From assembly GCA_958349055.1 (NCBI GenBank), contig CATWBO010000011.1, positions 1 to 61,730 of the forward strand: 61,730 nucleotides of DNA, written 5' to 3'. Below the pieces are notes generated by a model, which searched no databases, had not been told where the DNA came from, and saw only the letters and a program-made list of their open reading frames with translations. Source of the stretch: an uncultured bacterium. GTDB taxonomy: Bacteria > Actinomycetota > Coriobacteriia > Coriobacteriales > Coriobacteriaceae. Below are positions 8,588-18,593 of the stretch, piece after piece. The translations under genes were made by a program, and so were the position numbers. Every line of letters begins with the position of its first letter. Position 1 is the stretch's first letter.

Positions 8588-10061
8588 GAAAACCCCCAAC
8601 AGATATGCCACGAATATGCCTTTTCGAGGTCAAGTGAAGACTTAAACGGAGAAGAACATAGACGAGAAAAGGAACGAATAGAAGAATGTACTCAATTGAG
8701 TTGACGGGAAAATTAAAGCCTCGTCGAGCCAAAGTCAGAAAGGCCCATAAGAACGAATAGGAAAGATAGCTGTCAAGTGAGCTTCTGCCATCACGCCCGC
8801 AAAGCCTGCCTCCTAAAAATCCAAACAATGCAATAAGTAGAAACCCAAATACTTTAAAGTTCAGAAAGCTTTCTGCAACAAGAGAATAGCCGAGACCAAA
8901 AGTTGCCCAAGGATAAAAAGCAGCCATTCCTTTGTTGTAAATCACTTCCCCGAAAAGAACATTCGCCGCTTCTCTAACGCCCAGAAAATCAAAAGAAGTT
9001 GGCAGCAGCGCTGTCAAAGAAGCCAAATATGTCAAACCGTTGTAAGTAGGAAGATGAAGGCTGGACTGAAAGCACACGGTATAAAAGTTAAACCCGAGTT
9101 CACTGAAAACACCTTCGATCACAGCACCGATACCACCAAAGTCCGCATTACCTCCGATGCGAAAGGATGCAATGGCCGGAATGAGAAAAATGATGAAGAT
9201 GCAGGCAAAAAAGGCAACGACGGATTTGAGGAAATTGGCACCGCCTTTGCTACCCATACGCCAATACCAATAGACGAAGACAGCCACTAGGAGTGTGAGC
9301 CCCTCAGTTCTATCACCAGAAAGGCAAGTTAGAGCTGCGTAAAAAAACAATGCGCCTAAAACGAAATGTTTGCGTGAGCTGCTGCGCGAATAGGAAAGCA
9401 CCATAAACCCAGCAGGTACAAACATGCCCCTACACAGGTTATCCAAGGCAGAGTTTTGCACAACCTGACGAGCGACCCCGATTCCAGACGCAACACTTGT
9501 CGCAGTGAACCTAAAAGCGTAAGCAAAGGAAACAAGACCGAATACGATAAAAAGGCAAGTGGAAACGGAAGAGACAGTCTTGTTATTCTCCTCAAAAAGT
9601 TGGGACAATCCGTCGAATAATCCACGATTTGAGCCTTCATTGTCGGCGTTCCCATACGACTCACCTTGACACGCTAGAAGCAAACCAATGCTATACGCCT
9701 GAACACACAGAATCGTGTAGCAACAAAAATAGGAATATGTAGCGTAGTCAATCTGTTGCAGATACCAATCCGTATAAGAAGGGTTGACGGCAAGTATAAG
9801 AGGAACGCCAAAAGAGAAAAGGACAAACGTTGCAAACAGTAAAAAAGGGGGCCTAAGAACTCCCCGAGCGCCAAGTTGAACAGCACAAATCAAAGTAACA
9901 ACGAGCCCAACCCTGGATACAACCAGCGGTTCGATATTCCGCGGATTACCAAAAAGCATGAACAATAAAATTACGAACAGCATAAAAGCTTGGAATAATA
10001 ACGAAAGGAAATATCCTACTTCGCGGTTGCTTGCAGGAAGAGCCGCAGCGTTTGCATTCAT
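8577..10061 (-). CDS. Wzy-like oligosaccharide repeat-unit polymerase
   Basis: This 494-residue membrane protein has about 12 hydrophobic stretches and a large central polar loop. The loop contains SGDRTEGLTLLVAVFVYWYW, resembling O-antigen polymerase/Wzy proteins, which are poorly conserved in sequence. Its place between glycosyltransferases and a Wzx-like flippase supports polymerisation of lipid-linked repeat units at the outer face of the membrane. It overlaps the upstream GT4 gene by 4 bp. The assignment rests on topology and context more than on catalytic motifs. Confidence 0.75.
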   Translation of the reverse strand: MNANAAALPASNREVGYFLSLLFQAFMLFVILLFMLFGNPRNIEPLVVSRVGLVVTLICAVQLGARGVLRPPFLLFATFVLFSFGVPLILAVNPSYTDWYLQQIDYATYSYFCCYTILCVQAYSIGLLLACQGESYGNADNEGSNRGLFDGLSQLFEENNKTVSSVSTCLFIVFGLVSFAYAFRFTATSVASGIGVARQVVQNSALDNLCRGMFVPAGFMVLSYSRSSSRKHFVLGALFFYAALTCLSGDRTEGLTLLVAVFVYWYWRMGSKGGANFLKSVVAFFACIFIIFLIPAIASFRIGGNADFGGIGAVIEGVFSELGFNFYTVCFQSSLHLPTYNGLTYLASLTALLPTSFDFLGVREAANVLFGEVIYNKGMAAFYPWATFGLGYSLVAESFLNFKVFGFLLIALFGFLGGRLCGRDGRSSLDSYLSYSFLWAFLTLARRGFNFPVNSIEYILLFVPFLVYVLLRLSLHLTSKRHIRGISVGGFHEK

Positions 10062-11227
10062 TGAAGCACCTCCTTGACAACAAGATTGAGAAACCTATCA
10101 ATGATCATTGTTTTATCGAAAGCTTTAACCCTATCCAATCCCAGTTCGCTATATCGCGCAGCAACTACAGGCTCCTCATATAGACATGCCAAACAGCCAG
10201 CCATATTCTCGGCATCCTTAATACCGCAAAGAAGTCCGTCCTTGCCCCCTTCTAATATCTCTCTTGCACCCGGAACGTTTGTGGCCACTACGGGTTTCCC
10301 CAAGGACATCGCCTCAAGCAACACGGTCGGAAGGCCCTCATTAAGGCTTGAAAGGGCAAATACCCCACATGCATCAAAATAGGGAGTTGGATTATTGTCG
10401 TAACCGACAAGGTGAATCAAAGATGACACAGAAGAGTCCGCGACATACCTTTGGATTTCCGCCATGTCAGGGCCATCACCCACGATTACACAATTCTTCT
10501 CAATGCCATATTTATCCTTCAGAAGCGCAACCGCATCAATCAAAGTCTTAGGATCTTTAGGAGAAGCGAGCCTAGCAACCATCAAAATATAATCGCCGTA
10601 AGTCATCCGAAGCCCATCGGATTTAGCCGAATCTCGTCCAGGGCAGCTTAGATCGATAGGGTTATACAGCTTAACCAGAGGCAAATTTAACCAATGCTTA
10701 GCGCTTCTAAACTCCTCTATGCCTTCATCGCTAAGGCAAACCAACTTATCGAAGTGCTTATATAGATTAATGTAACCATCGCCGATAAGCCCATAGCTAT
10801 TAATTGTGCCATGGAGCCAGGCAATTGCGCGCCTAGCTTTCACGAAGCCAAGTGCAGCAAAAGTTAAATCGTTGAAGTGACCCGAGAAAGCAATGGCGAT
10901 ATCGTAAGAACCCAGCCCACGGCGAAGACAAGGCTTAGCAATAGAAGTTGCAACAGAAGAAAAAGCATAGATAGCCGGATAAGCATATCTACCCCAAGCG
11001 GTGCGGCTAACAAGTGTACTGTATCGTTCTGGAGCAGCGGCACGCGGGAAATTTTTTGCAATATAAATCACTTTATTCGACAGTTGCGAGACAAACTCAT
11101 TAGCAGAAGGCACCAGGTTGATTACTGTAACCTCATGACCACGTTCTACAAGCGCATTGCAATAGCCAATCCCAACACGCTCGATACCACCACATCCGAG
11201 GCCATCAAAAACAAAAGCAAACTTCAT
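10058..11227 (-). CDS. Family 4 glycosyltransferase
   Basis: This 389-residue GT-B enzyme has the GT4 signatures GLGCGGIERVGIGYCNAL near the N-terminus, ILMVARLASPKDPKTLIDA for the donor-binding domain start, and LSSLNEGLPTVLLEAMSLGKP (the E-x7-E motif) near residue 300. It acts at the inner face of the membrane on the lipid-linked oligosaccharide. It overlaps both neighbours by 4 bp (ATGA), showing tight translational coupling in the polysaccharide operon. Donor sugar and linkage are not predictable. Confidence 0.88.
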   Translation of the reverse strand: MKFAFVFDGLGCGGIERVGIGYCNALVERGHEVTVINLVPSANEFVSQLSNKVIYIAKNFPRAAAPERYSTLVSRTAWGRYAYPAIYAFSSVATSIAKPCLRRGLGSYDIAIAFSGHFNDLTFAALGFVKARRAIAWLHGTINSYGLIGDGYINLYKHFDKLVCLSDEGIEEFRSAKHWLNLPLVKLYNPIDLSCPGRDSAKSDGLRMTYGDYILMVARLASPKDPKTLIDAVALLKDKYGIEKNCVIVGDGPDMAEIQRYVADSSVSSLIHLVGYDNNPTPYFDACGVFALSSLNEGLPTVLLEAMSLGKPVVATNVPGAREILEGGKDGLLCGIKDAENMAGCLACLYEEPVVAARYSELGLDRVKAFDKTMIIDRFLNLVVKEVLQ

Positions 11228-12249
11228 TTCTTGGCCTCCAAAGAAGAATAGTCGTAAATATATTCAGATAATTCCCGCTCAATATAGGAAATGTCATCGG
11301 CAGCATCGGGATACTCAAGCCACTTACGCGTGTTTTTCTTTGATTGCTCAGGCACAAGTCCAGTGAATGGGCGACTGTGTTCAGCCTCATTAAGTCCAAG
11401 AAAATTCCTAAGGCGAGCAGTCTCCTCCTCGTAACGATAGAGCAGGTCTTCAAAACGGACAAATAAAGTTGTTCGTGGATCGAAAATCTCCCTCTGCCGA
11501 TGCGCGCGCGTATAGCGATACCACTTAACGAATGATTCAACGTTTTCGTAAGGTATTACGCCATCTTTCCACTCCATCTTTTCAAGTAGATATAAATCCC
11601 TAGGGTCGCGATCGACCACAACGACCTTAATATCATCGAAATACCGAGTGTAGCGAGGTAAATTAGAAGGTGGAACTATCTGGTCAACCATGACCGTATC
11701 TGCGCCATCACTTGCTTCAGCAAGCAATTCATTGATATAGCGCTTCGTGCACTCGATAAACTTATCCTTGCCAGGATCGGAACAGTAGGTAATCTCCTTC
11801 TTCATAGTATTAAGAACACGATCTGGTTTGTTACGCCAGATGGTTTTATGAAGAATCTTGTTCGTAATTCTCTTGCGAAAATAGAAGAAGTTACCTTTGT
11901 CGTAGAGGTCGTACATCCACCAACCTTTAAATGTAAAATCCGTAAGCGAAGCGATGTACTCGTACGAGATGTCTTTCCAGCGCCCATGAAAGAAGGGTGC
12001 GTACTTGCGGCCGAAAACATTACCATTGTAGAAATCAACCAGCCGCATATAACGCTTAAGAGCATGACCAGCATTATGCCTGTTGTGATTCTCAACCAAA
12101 TGAAACTCAAGGTCATCAATGCCGTCAGGATCCTGAATAAATCTGAACTCTTCGTTCGTCATTGAAAACACACCGTCGAATTCAGAGACATAATCAGTAA
12201 TGGCGCTGGAACCAGTGCCGTAATAACTTGCACAGGAAATGACTCGCAA
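11224..12249 (-). CDS. Sulfotransferase-domain protein (likely glycan sulfotransferase)
   Basis: The protein begins MRVISCASYYGTGSSAITDY, a P-loop-like 5'-phosphosulfate-binding motif. Further on it has VVVDRDPRDLYLLEKM, resembling the 3'-phosphate (PAPS) binding Arg/Asp motif of sulfotransferases. The start is a TTG at 12249, chosen because a perfect AAGGAGG (12254-12260 on the opposite strand) sits five bases upstream. An open frame extending to 12390 has no such signal and would overlap the upstream GT2 gene. Predicted length is 341 residues. In this operon it may sulfate a sugar of the repeat unit. The PAPS supply genes are not in the window, so function is inferred from motifs. Confidence 0.7.
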   Translation of the reverse strand: MRVISCASYYGTGSSAITDYVSEFDGVFSMTNEEFRFIQDPDGIDDLEFHLVENHNRHNAGHALKRYMRLVDFYNGNVFGRKYAPFFHGRWKDISYEYIASLTDFTFKGWWMYDLYDKGNFFYFRKRITNKILHKTIWRNKPDRVLNTMKKEITYCSDPGKDKFIECTKRYINELLAEASDGADTVMVDQIVPPSNLPRYTRYFDDIKVVVVDRDPRDLYLLEKMEWKDGVIPYENVESFVKWYRYTRAHRQREIFDPRTTLFVRFEDLLYRYEEETARLRNFLGLNEAEHSRPFTGLVPEQSKKNTRKWLEYPDAADDISYIERELSEYIYDYSSLEAKK

Positions 12250-12275
12250 AATGCCTCCTTTATTGCATATATGCC

Positions 12276-13226
12276 TTAACGTGAAAAATGAATAAATGAC
12301 CCAATTGCCCAAGTACACCGTTCGCCTAAGAAAGACACAGCGGCTGCAAGGCGAGCTTTTTTTCTTGCAGCACCATCGAACAGGACACAAACCCTTGTTG
12401 CCACAACCTCACTCCACGCCTTTTTACGAACAACAGGATCATCAGCGATAAAGAAAACGTGGAAAGCGAACGATAATCGTCTACAGCAGCAAGGCCGCGC
12501 TAACTCGGGGAAACAACTAAGAATCTCATCAGCCACACTGCTCATGACGCCCCAAGCATCAGCTTCGTGTTCCGAGTAGCTCAACGACCCCTCAACCAAC
12601 CGATAACAATAACCAGAGTCTTTAACAAGCGCTATGGAATGAGCTTTCAAGAAGGTCTTATAAATAGTTGCCAAATCTTCACTAGATTTAAGGTTCGGGA
12701 ATCTGATTCCGTCGAACAACTCGCGTCTGTAAATTTTGCCCCAAGGCGCAGTATCAAGACCATCTTGATAAAGAATCAAAGAGAGCGCCTCCGCAGGGGT
12801 AAGGCAGGTTTCACTACTTCTAGGGAAAACATGCTTTATCAAATCAGAACTCTCGGAAACACCGCAATAACCGCCAACGGCGATTTCCGCGCCAGAGGAA
12901 ACAGCCGCTTTAAATAACCGTTCAACGCAATCACACTCAAGATAATCATCAGAATCAACAAACATGACCCACTCGCCCGTTGCTTCATCCAAGGCACGAT
13001 TTCTCGCGGCGGCTGCTCCAGCATTCTCTTGCGAAAACACCTTAAAGCGGCAGTCCGTTTCCGCATAAGAGCTACAAATTGTAGAAGAGGAATCAGTCGA
13101 GCCATCATCCACAAGCAGAACTTCGAAATTCGAGATTGTTTGATGAGAAATTGAATCAAGACACTCAACCAAATAATTCTCGGCGTTAAAAATTGGAACG
13201 ATAATAGTGATACGAGGCATCCTCAT
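12276..13226 (-). CDS. Family 2 glycosyltransferase
   Basis: This 316-residue GT-A enzyme has ITIIVPIFNAENYLVECLDS, VLLVDDGSTDSSS, AGAAAARNRAL and the DXD-type FVDSDDYLE, all in the expected order in the first 110 residues. It starts within the last codons of the upstream GT4 gene (4-bp overlap) and ends 26 bp before the TTG-started sulfotransferase gene. It transfers a sugar to the growing repeat unit; the donor is not predictable. A hydrophobic C-terminal segment could associate it with the membrane. Confidence 0.88.
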   Translation of the reverse strand: MRMPRITIIVPIFNAENYLVECLDSISHQTISNFEVLLVDDGSTDSSSTICSSYAETDCRFKVFSQENAGAAAARNRALDEATGEWVMFVDSDDYLECDCVERLFKAAVSSGAEIAVGGYCGVSESSDLIKHVFPRSSETCLTPAEALSLILYQDGLDTAPWGKIYRRELFDGIRFPNLKSSEDLATIYKTFLKAHSIALVKDSGYCYRLVEGSLSYSEHEADAWGVMSSVADEILSCFPELARPCCCRRLSFAFHVFFIADDPVVRKKAWSEVVATRVCVLFDGAARKKARLAAAVSFLGERCTWAIGSFIHFSR

Positions 13227-14332
13227 CGCCCCGACCTCTCGTCAAGACGATGATAAAAAAATCCAAGACTCTTAGCCGCATCCTCAATGTCAAAGCGATC
13301 AAATACCTCTGGTCTCACAACACGATCAGAACAGCTAGAATACTGAGACCAAATGGCGTTCGCCCAGGAATCCGTGCCATCTTCGAGCGGCACAATCTTA
13401 CATTTTTCAGACAGTACAACTTCAGAAGACACACGATTTGATACCACGCATGGCACGCCAGAAACCTGTGCCTCTAAAAGAGCCATCCCAAAACCTTCAT
13501 ACAGCGATGGAAGTGAAAACACGTCCATCCCCTGATATAAATCACTTACATCGTCAACTTGTCCTAAAAAGCGAACACAGTCAGATACTCCCAACTCATG
13601 GGCCTGTCGCTCAAGCTCGCCCCGCAAAGAACCGCAGCCGGCAATAACAAGCAAAGAAGCAGGATGCCCTGCATGTAGGCGAGCAAACACATCAATCAAG
13701 AAAGATTGGTTTTTGGTAGTCTCCAAGCGACCAAGATTTCCGATAACGCAGCAATTGTCATCCGCGCCCCACTCGCTGCGCATTTCTTTCCTGGCAGCTT
13801 TGCTATAGCTAAATTTTGTAATGTTAACAGCATTAGGTATGACCGTAAAAGAGGCCCTGTCCCCGAATAACCATTTCCCAGCATAAGAACTACATGCGAC
13901 ACGATCGGTAGGATATACATTAGCAAAGGGCCGCAATGCCAGTTTCAAAATATTACGCTTAGTCTCGCCTTTACCCATTGTCGCGTGACTATGTGCAATG
14001 CGCACGGGCACGCCTGTTATTTTTGCAATACGTAGAGGAAAAACTGAAAGCGTGTTGATATGGCTATGGACAATATCCCATTGATACTCTTCGAAAAGGG
14101 CACCAATAGCTTTCTGATATTCTCCGAGATGCTGATAGGGCGGCACCACAAAAAGACGCCCGCCTAAATCCCTAATCTCATCCTCAGGCACTACGGTCGA
14201 ATCGGAGTCGATGATGAAATCGAATTGTACCTGATCGCGATCAATATGACGGTAATAATTCATGACGACGGCCTCAACGCCGCCGCCGACCATTTTTCCG
14301 ACTATATGCGCAACCCTGATAGGCTTCGACAT
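13223..14332 (-). CDS. Family 4 glycosyltransferase (EpsF-like)
   Basis: This 369-residue GT-B enzyme begins IRVAHIVGKMVGGGVEAVVM, the N-terminal pattern of EpsF/CapM-like GT4 proteins, with HSHINTLSVFPLRIAK and the C-terminal donor motif PSLYEGFGMALLEAQVSGVP. It follows the initiating sugar transferase with no gap (14332/14333), so it may add the second sugar (inference from order). Codon use is A+T-richer than in the sugar transferase gene upstream; the compositional change falls almost at this gene boundary. Confidence 0.88.
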   Translation of the reverse strand: MSKPIRVAHIVGKMVGGGVEAVVMNYYRHIDRDQVQFDFIIDSDSTVVPEDEIRDLGGRLFVVPPYQHLGEYQKAIGALFEEYQWDIVHSHINTLSVFPLRIAKITGVPVRIAHSHATMGKGETKRNILKLALRPFANVYPTDRVACSSYAGKWLFGDRASFTVIPNAVNITKFSYSKAARKEMRSEWGADDNCCVIGNLGRLETTKNQSFLIDVFARLHAGHPASLLVIAGCGSLRGELERQAHELGVSDCVRFLGQVDDVSDLYQGMDVFSLPSLYEGFGMALLEAQVSGVPCVVSNRVSSEVVLSEKCKIVPLEDGTDSWANAIWSQYSSCSDRVVRPEVFDRFDIEDAAKSLGFFYHRLDERSGR

Positions 14333-15082
14333 TTAGCTAGCTCCGTTTCCTGTAAGGACCTCAATTACCGTGAGCGCCACGATTTTCAGGTCAGTGACAA
14401 CCCCGCGTTTGGCGATGTATTCAAGGTCGCGGCGGACCATGCCATCGAAGTCGGTGTCGTTGCGGTCGGTCACCTGCCACCAGCCGGTAATCCCGGGCTT
14501 CACGGTCAGGCGCTGCAGGTCGTACTCGGTGTACTCCGCAACCTCATTCGGGAGCGGCGGGCGCGGGCCCACGACGGACATCTGCCCCAGGAACACGTTC
14601 AGGAACTGCGGGAACTCGTCGATGGAGTGTTTGCGGATGAACTTCCCGATCTTGGTGACGCGGGGGTCCTCCCTCATCTTGAACATGGCGCCGGCGATCT
14701 CGTTCTGCTCCTTGAGCTCGGCGAGGCGCTCGTCGGCGTCCTTGTACATGGAGCGGAACTTCCACATGCGGAAGGTTGATAGGCTGCCGTCTGGGCGGGT
14801 CTGACCAACGCGGATCTGGCTGTAGAAGGGGCTGCCCTCGCTCTCCATGCGGATGGCCGCCGCCAGCACCAAGCTGGGGATCGCGATAACGACGAGCACG
14901 GCACCGCTGAACACGATGTCGAACGCGCGCTTGACGGTGCGGTAGGCTAGGCGCGAGCGATCCCAGTCCATGATGGATTGCATGGCGTTGTAGCGGCCGA
15001 CGCCCTCACGCCGGTCCATGGCCTGAGCAATCAGTGCCGCCCCCGCGGGCGCATTTGTCTCTGTTACTTCTTTAGCAGCCAC
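14333..15082 (-). CDS. Undecaprenyl-phosphate sugar phosphotransferase (initiating transferase)
   Basis: This 249-residue bacterial sugar transferase of the WbaP/WcaJ type has one N-terminal membrane segment (AFDIVFSGAVLVVIAIPSLV), then FRMWKFRSMYKDAD, RKHSIDEFPQFLNVFLG and SVVGPRPPLPNEV, the conserved catalytic block. It transfers a sugar-1-phosphate to undecaprenyl phosphate, starting repeat-unit synthesis. The start is a GTG at 15082; the ribosome binding site is weak and lies next to a small leader hairpin (15095-15112), so translation may be controlled there. Unlike the genes downstream it is G+C-rich, suggesting it belongs to the conserved part of the locus. Confidence 0.9.
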   Translation of the reverse strand: MAAKEVTETNAPAGAALIAQAMDRREGVGRYNAMQSIMDWDRSRLAYRTVKRAFDIVFSGAVLVVIAIPSLVLAAAIRMESEGSPFYSQIRVGQTRPDGSLSTFRMWKFRSMYKDADERLAELKEQNEIAGAMFKMREDPRVTKIGKFIRKHSIDEFPQFLNVFLGQMSVVGPRPPLPNEVAEYTEYDLQRLTVKPGITGWWQVTDRNDTDFDGMVRRDLEYIAKRGVVTDLKIVALTVIEVLTGNGAS

Positions 15083-15094
15083 AATAAAACTTAC

Positions 15095-15120
15095 GTTCCT
15101 GTCCCCAGGAACCCCCCCCC
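15095..15120 (-). promoter_or_regulatory. Leader hairpin with GNRA-type loop beside a G9 tract
   Basis: On the transcribed strand GTTCCTG pairs perfectly with CAGGAAC around a GGGA tetraloop (15095-15112). It is immediately preceded by a run of nine G (15112-15120). It lies in the 83-bp gap between the NusG-like gene and the initiating sugar transferase. It could be a recognition hairpin for the antiterminator encoded just upstream, or a translational control element (inference). Confidence 0.6.
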
Positions 15121-15165
15121 ATCTATGAATCCAAAATCAAGTAATTTGCCGGCGCAGCGTCTCCC

Positions 15166-15756
15166 TTACGTTTTGCTGGGCACGTCTAACGGAAGCAGCT
15201 CCCTAAATGTGGAGTCACCCTCGCCCACGTCTACCAGGCACCAGCGCTTATGACGGTCTATCTTCTTTACACGGGCCTCTTGCCCCACCAAGGGCCCCTG
15301 TTCTATGTGCAACACGCCGTCTTCTATGCGCGCGACGCTGTTGCGCACCACGCCGTCGTCGTCCAGAACGCTGCGGTACCAGTCCTGTGCGTCGTCCGGC
15401 ATGGGCATGTACGCCCGCTCCCTACTGCCGGCGATGCGGCAGCCAAAGCTCAGCTGGGCCAAAGCCCTATCGAGCGCAGCGGCATCGTGCGTGGCGACGA
15501 AGAAATATTCCTTGTACATGGGTTTGGTTTGGAGCAACCATGCGCCGTCCCGCTTAAACCAGAACTCCTTTTGCATCACAAAAGCGTCCTGCATCAGCTC
15601 GTGCGGGATAATGCAGCGGACCTTTTCGCAGGTCTCGCGCTCTTTTCCATGGGGGGCGTGGACCAGATACCAGCGAACGCGGCCGTGCTGGCTGTTGGTA
15701 GTGGCGCCGTTAAATGCGCCCGGCAGCTGTTCTTGGCGCCGTGCCGTCTGTTCCAT
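15166..15756 (-). CDS. NusG-paralogue transcription antiterminator (LoaP/UpxY-like)
   Basis: The protein has an NGN-type domain (WYLVHAPHGKERETCEKV, near residues 30-50) and a C-terminal KOW-like segment (EQGPLVGQEARVKKIDRHKR). It is the specialised NusG-paralogue family that sits at the head of long polysaccharide or antibiotic operons and prevents premature termination. The start chosen is the ATG at 15756, with AGAGGGGGCG upstream; a GTG at 15789 would add eleven residues. It is the first gene of the operon running down to 5615. Members in Firmicutes and Actinobacteria are called LoaP, but the exact subfamily cannot be fixed by eye. Confidence 0.8.
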   Translation of the reverse strand: MEQTARRQEQLPGAFNGATTNSQHGRVRWYLVHAPHGKERETCEKVRCIIPHELMQDAFVMQKEFWFKRDGAWLLQTKPMYKEYFFVATHDAAALDRALAQLSFGCRIAGSRERAYMPMPDDAQDWYRSVLDDDGVVRNSVARIEDGVLHIEQGPLVGQEARVKKIDRHKRWCLVDVGEGDSTFRELLPLDVPSKT

Positions 15757-15847
15757 GTTCTCGCCCCCTCTTTTGGCTTTGCGATGCACGCAAACGCAGG
15801 GGCGTTTAGAACAGGCTTCTCGCTCGCAGCTAGGCGCAGTCGCAAAA

Positions 15848-15969
15848 GTACAGGTTTTTATAGAGGGGTATGGAGATGTACCTACTAGCAGTGCATTTTG
15901 CGTAATCTGGGCAAACGCTGATTAATTGCTCGTATAATGTCAGCTGTCGAAAGATACAAAAACCTGTAC
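15848..15969. repeat. Inverted pair of GTACAGGTTTTT boxes around the polysaccharide promoter
   Basis: GTACAGGTTTTT (15848-15859) has a perfect 12-bp inverse at 15958-15969, 98 bp away. One copy overlaps the predicted -35 element; the other lies downstream of the predicted start. They look like operator or recombination sites, but no enzyme or known motif was recognised. The rest of 15790-16023 holds no gene. Confidence 0.6.
15931..15959 (-). promoter_or_regulatory. Probable promoter of the polysaccharide operon
   Basis: On the minus strand TTGTAT (15954-15959) and TATACG (15931-15936) are separated by 17 bp. The promoter lies about 175 bp upstream of the antiterminator start and is bracketed by the inverted repeat at 15848-15969. 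No experimental start is known. Confidence 0.5.
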
Positions 15970-15984
15970 CTTTTTGTGCAACAA

Positions 15985-16009
15985 AAAAGCCGCTCAACCA
16001 GCGGCTTTT
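15985..16009. terminator. Bidirectional intrinsic terminator
   Basis: AAAAGCCGCT (15985-15994) and AGCGGCTTTT (16000-16009) form a perfect 10-bp stem with a five-base loop and A/T tracts on both sides. It separates the thrS region from the polysaccharide promoter. Confidence 0.85.
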
Positions 16010-16023
16010 CTTATTTTGGCATG

Positions 16024-16054
16024 AAAAAAGCGACCGCCCTGTGTGGACGGTCGC
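16024..16054 (-). terminator. Intrinsic terminator of thrS
   Basis: On the minus strand GCGACCG and CGGTCGC (16048-16054 and 16030-16036) form the stem, followed by TTTTTT. It lies just after the thrS stop codon at 16081. Confidence 0.85.
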
Positions 16055-16080
16055 CTTTGTAAATTGTTGTGAAGCTTGCC

Positions 16081-17844
<1,764 letters not shown>

Positions 17845-17915
17845 GGGTATGTTTTCTCCTCTCGGATGCCTGGTGCAAGTGCGTGCGATGCGTTCGGCGT
17901 TTTAACTTGCATCAT

Positions 17916-17943
17916 TATAGGCAGGTTGCCTTGGTATACAAGC
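17916..17943 (-). promoter_or_regulatory. Promoter of thrS
   Basis: On the minus strand TTGTAT (17938-17943) and a perfect TATAAT (17916-17921) are 16 bp apart, about 70 bp upstream of the thrS start codon. Confidence 0.65.
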
Positions 17944-17945
17944 GC

Positions 17946-17980
17946 CCGCCGCACCTTAATGGCACGGCGGGCGATTTTCT
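17946..17980. terminator. Probable intrinsic terminator hairpin
   Basis: GCCCGCCG (17946-17953) pairs with CGGCGGGC (17967-17974). GATTTT follows on the plus strand. It lies between the zinc-ribbon gene and the thrS promoter. The U tract is good only on the plus strand, so termination of the minus-strand gene is uncertain. Confidence 0.5.
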
Positions 17981-18062
17981 ACGCATGCTTCATCGTGTGG
18001 GCGGGGTGCGCGTGTGGCTTGCGGCGTGCCCGTGGCTTGCGGCCGGCCCGGCGATGGATGCG

Positions 18063-18494
18063 TTACTGGATGCGAGTTCGGCAGTAGGGGCAGACCTTCC
18101 AGTGCGCATCGAGCGGGCGATGGCAGCTGGGACACACGTTGCGAACCTGGGTATCGCACACCGGGCAGACGACGAAGTCCTTCTCGATGGGCGCGCCGCA
18201 CTGCGGGCAGGTGCCGTACTGGGCAAGCTGGCGCTCGCGCAGGGCCATGTCCAGCTCCTGCTCCTCGCGGTCAGACGCGTAGGAGTGCGGGCGCAGGACC
18301 AGGTAGGCGATGAGGCCTACAAACGGGATGAGGGCGATGATGCCCCATGCCACGTAGGCGCTGGCGCCGCGGCGGCGAGCGTCGATGAACACATAGACGA
18401 CCGACAGCACATACAGGGCGATGATAAAGCCAACGAAGGCATAGACGACGCCCATAAGCTGCGGCGACATGAGCTCGGAGATGTACTTGGACAT
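18063..18494 (-). CDS. Small membrane protein with double zinc ribbon
   Basis: This 143-residue protein has two hydrophobic segments (about residues 13-35 and 47-67), as in PLDc_N/phospholipase-D-nuclease N-terminal-like proteins. After them come four CxxC motifs: CPQCGAP, CPVCDTQ, CPSCHRP and CPYCRTR, i.e. two zinc ribbons at the cytoplasmic C-terminus. No catalytic residues are visible. The gene stands alone between thrS and the repeat array. Function is unknown; a role in membrane-linked regulation would be a guess. Confidence 0.75.
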   Translation of the reverse strand: MSKYISELMSPQLMGVVYAFVGFIIALYVLSVVYVFIDARRRGASAYVAWGIIALIPFVGLIAYLVLRPHSYASDREEQELDMALRERQLAQYGTCPQCGAPIEKDFVVCPVCDTQVRNVCPSCHRPLDAHWKVCPYCRTRIQ

Positions 18495-18593
18495 TAGGGG
18501 TACCTTTCGGAATATTTACAGTACGGTCAAGTTTACCACGGGGTTTGTTTATATGGGACTACGGCTAGGGACGGGGCTGGTGCGGACACAAAC

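Noticed and set aside
12250..12390. Longer N-terminus for the sulfotransferase (start at 12390)
   Set aside because: It would overlap the upstream glycosyltransferase by over 100 bp and has no ribosome binding site, whereas the TTG at 12249 has a perfect AAGGAGG.
5888..15120. The two G9 tracts as sequencing errors
   Set aside because: The acetyltransferase frame is intact with nine G, so at least that count is coherent; the leader tract cannot be checked by frame and remains open.
17845..17945. T-box riboswitch upstream of thrS
   Set aside because: The predicted leader is only about 65 bases and lacks a T-box sequence; a plain promoter is seen instead.
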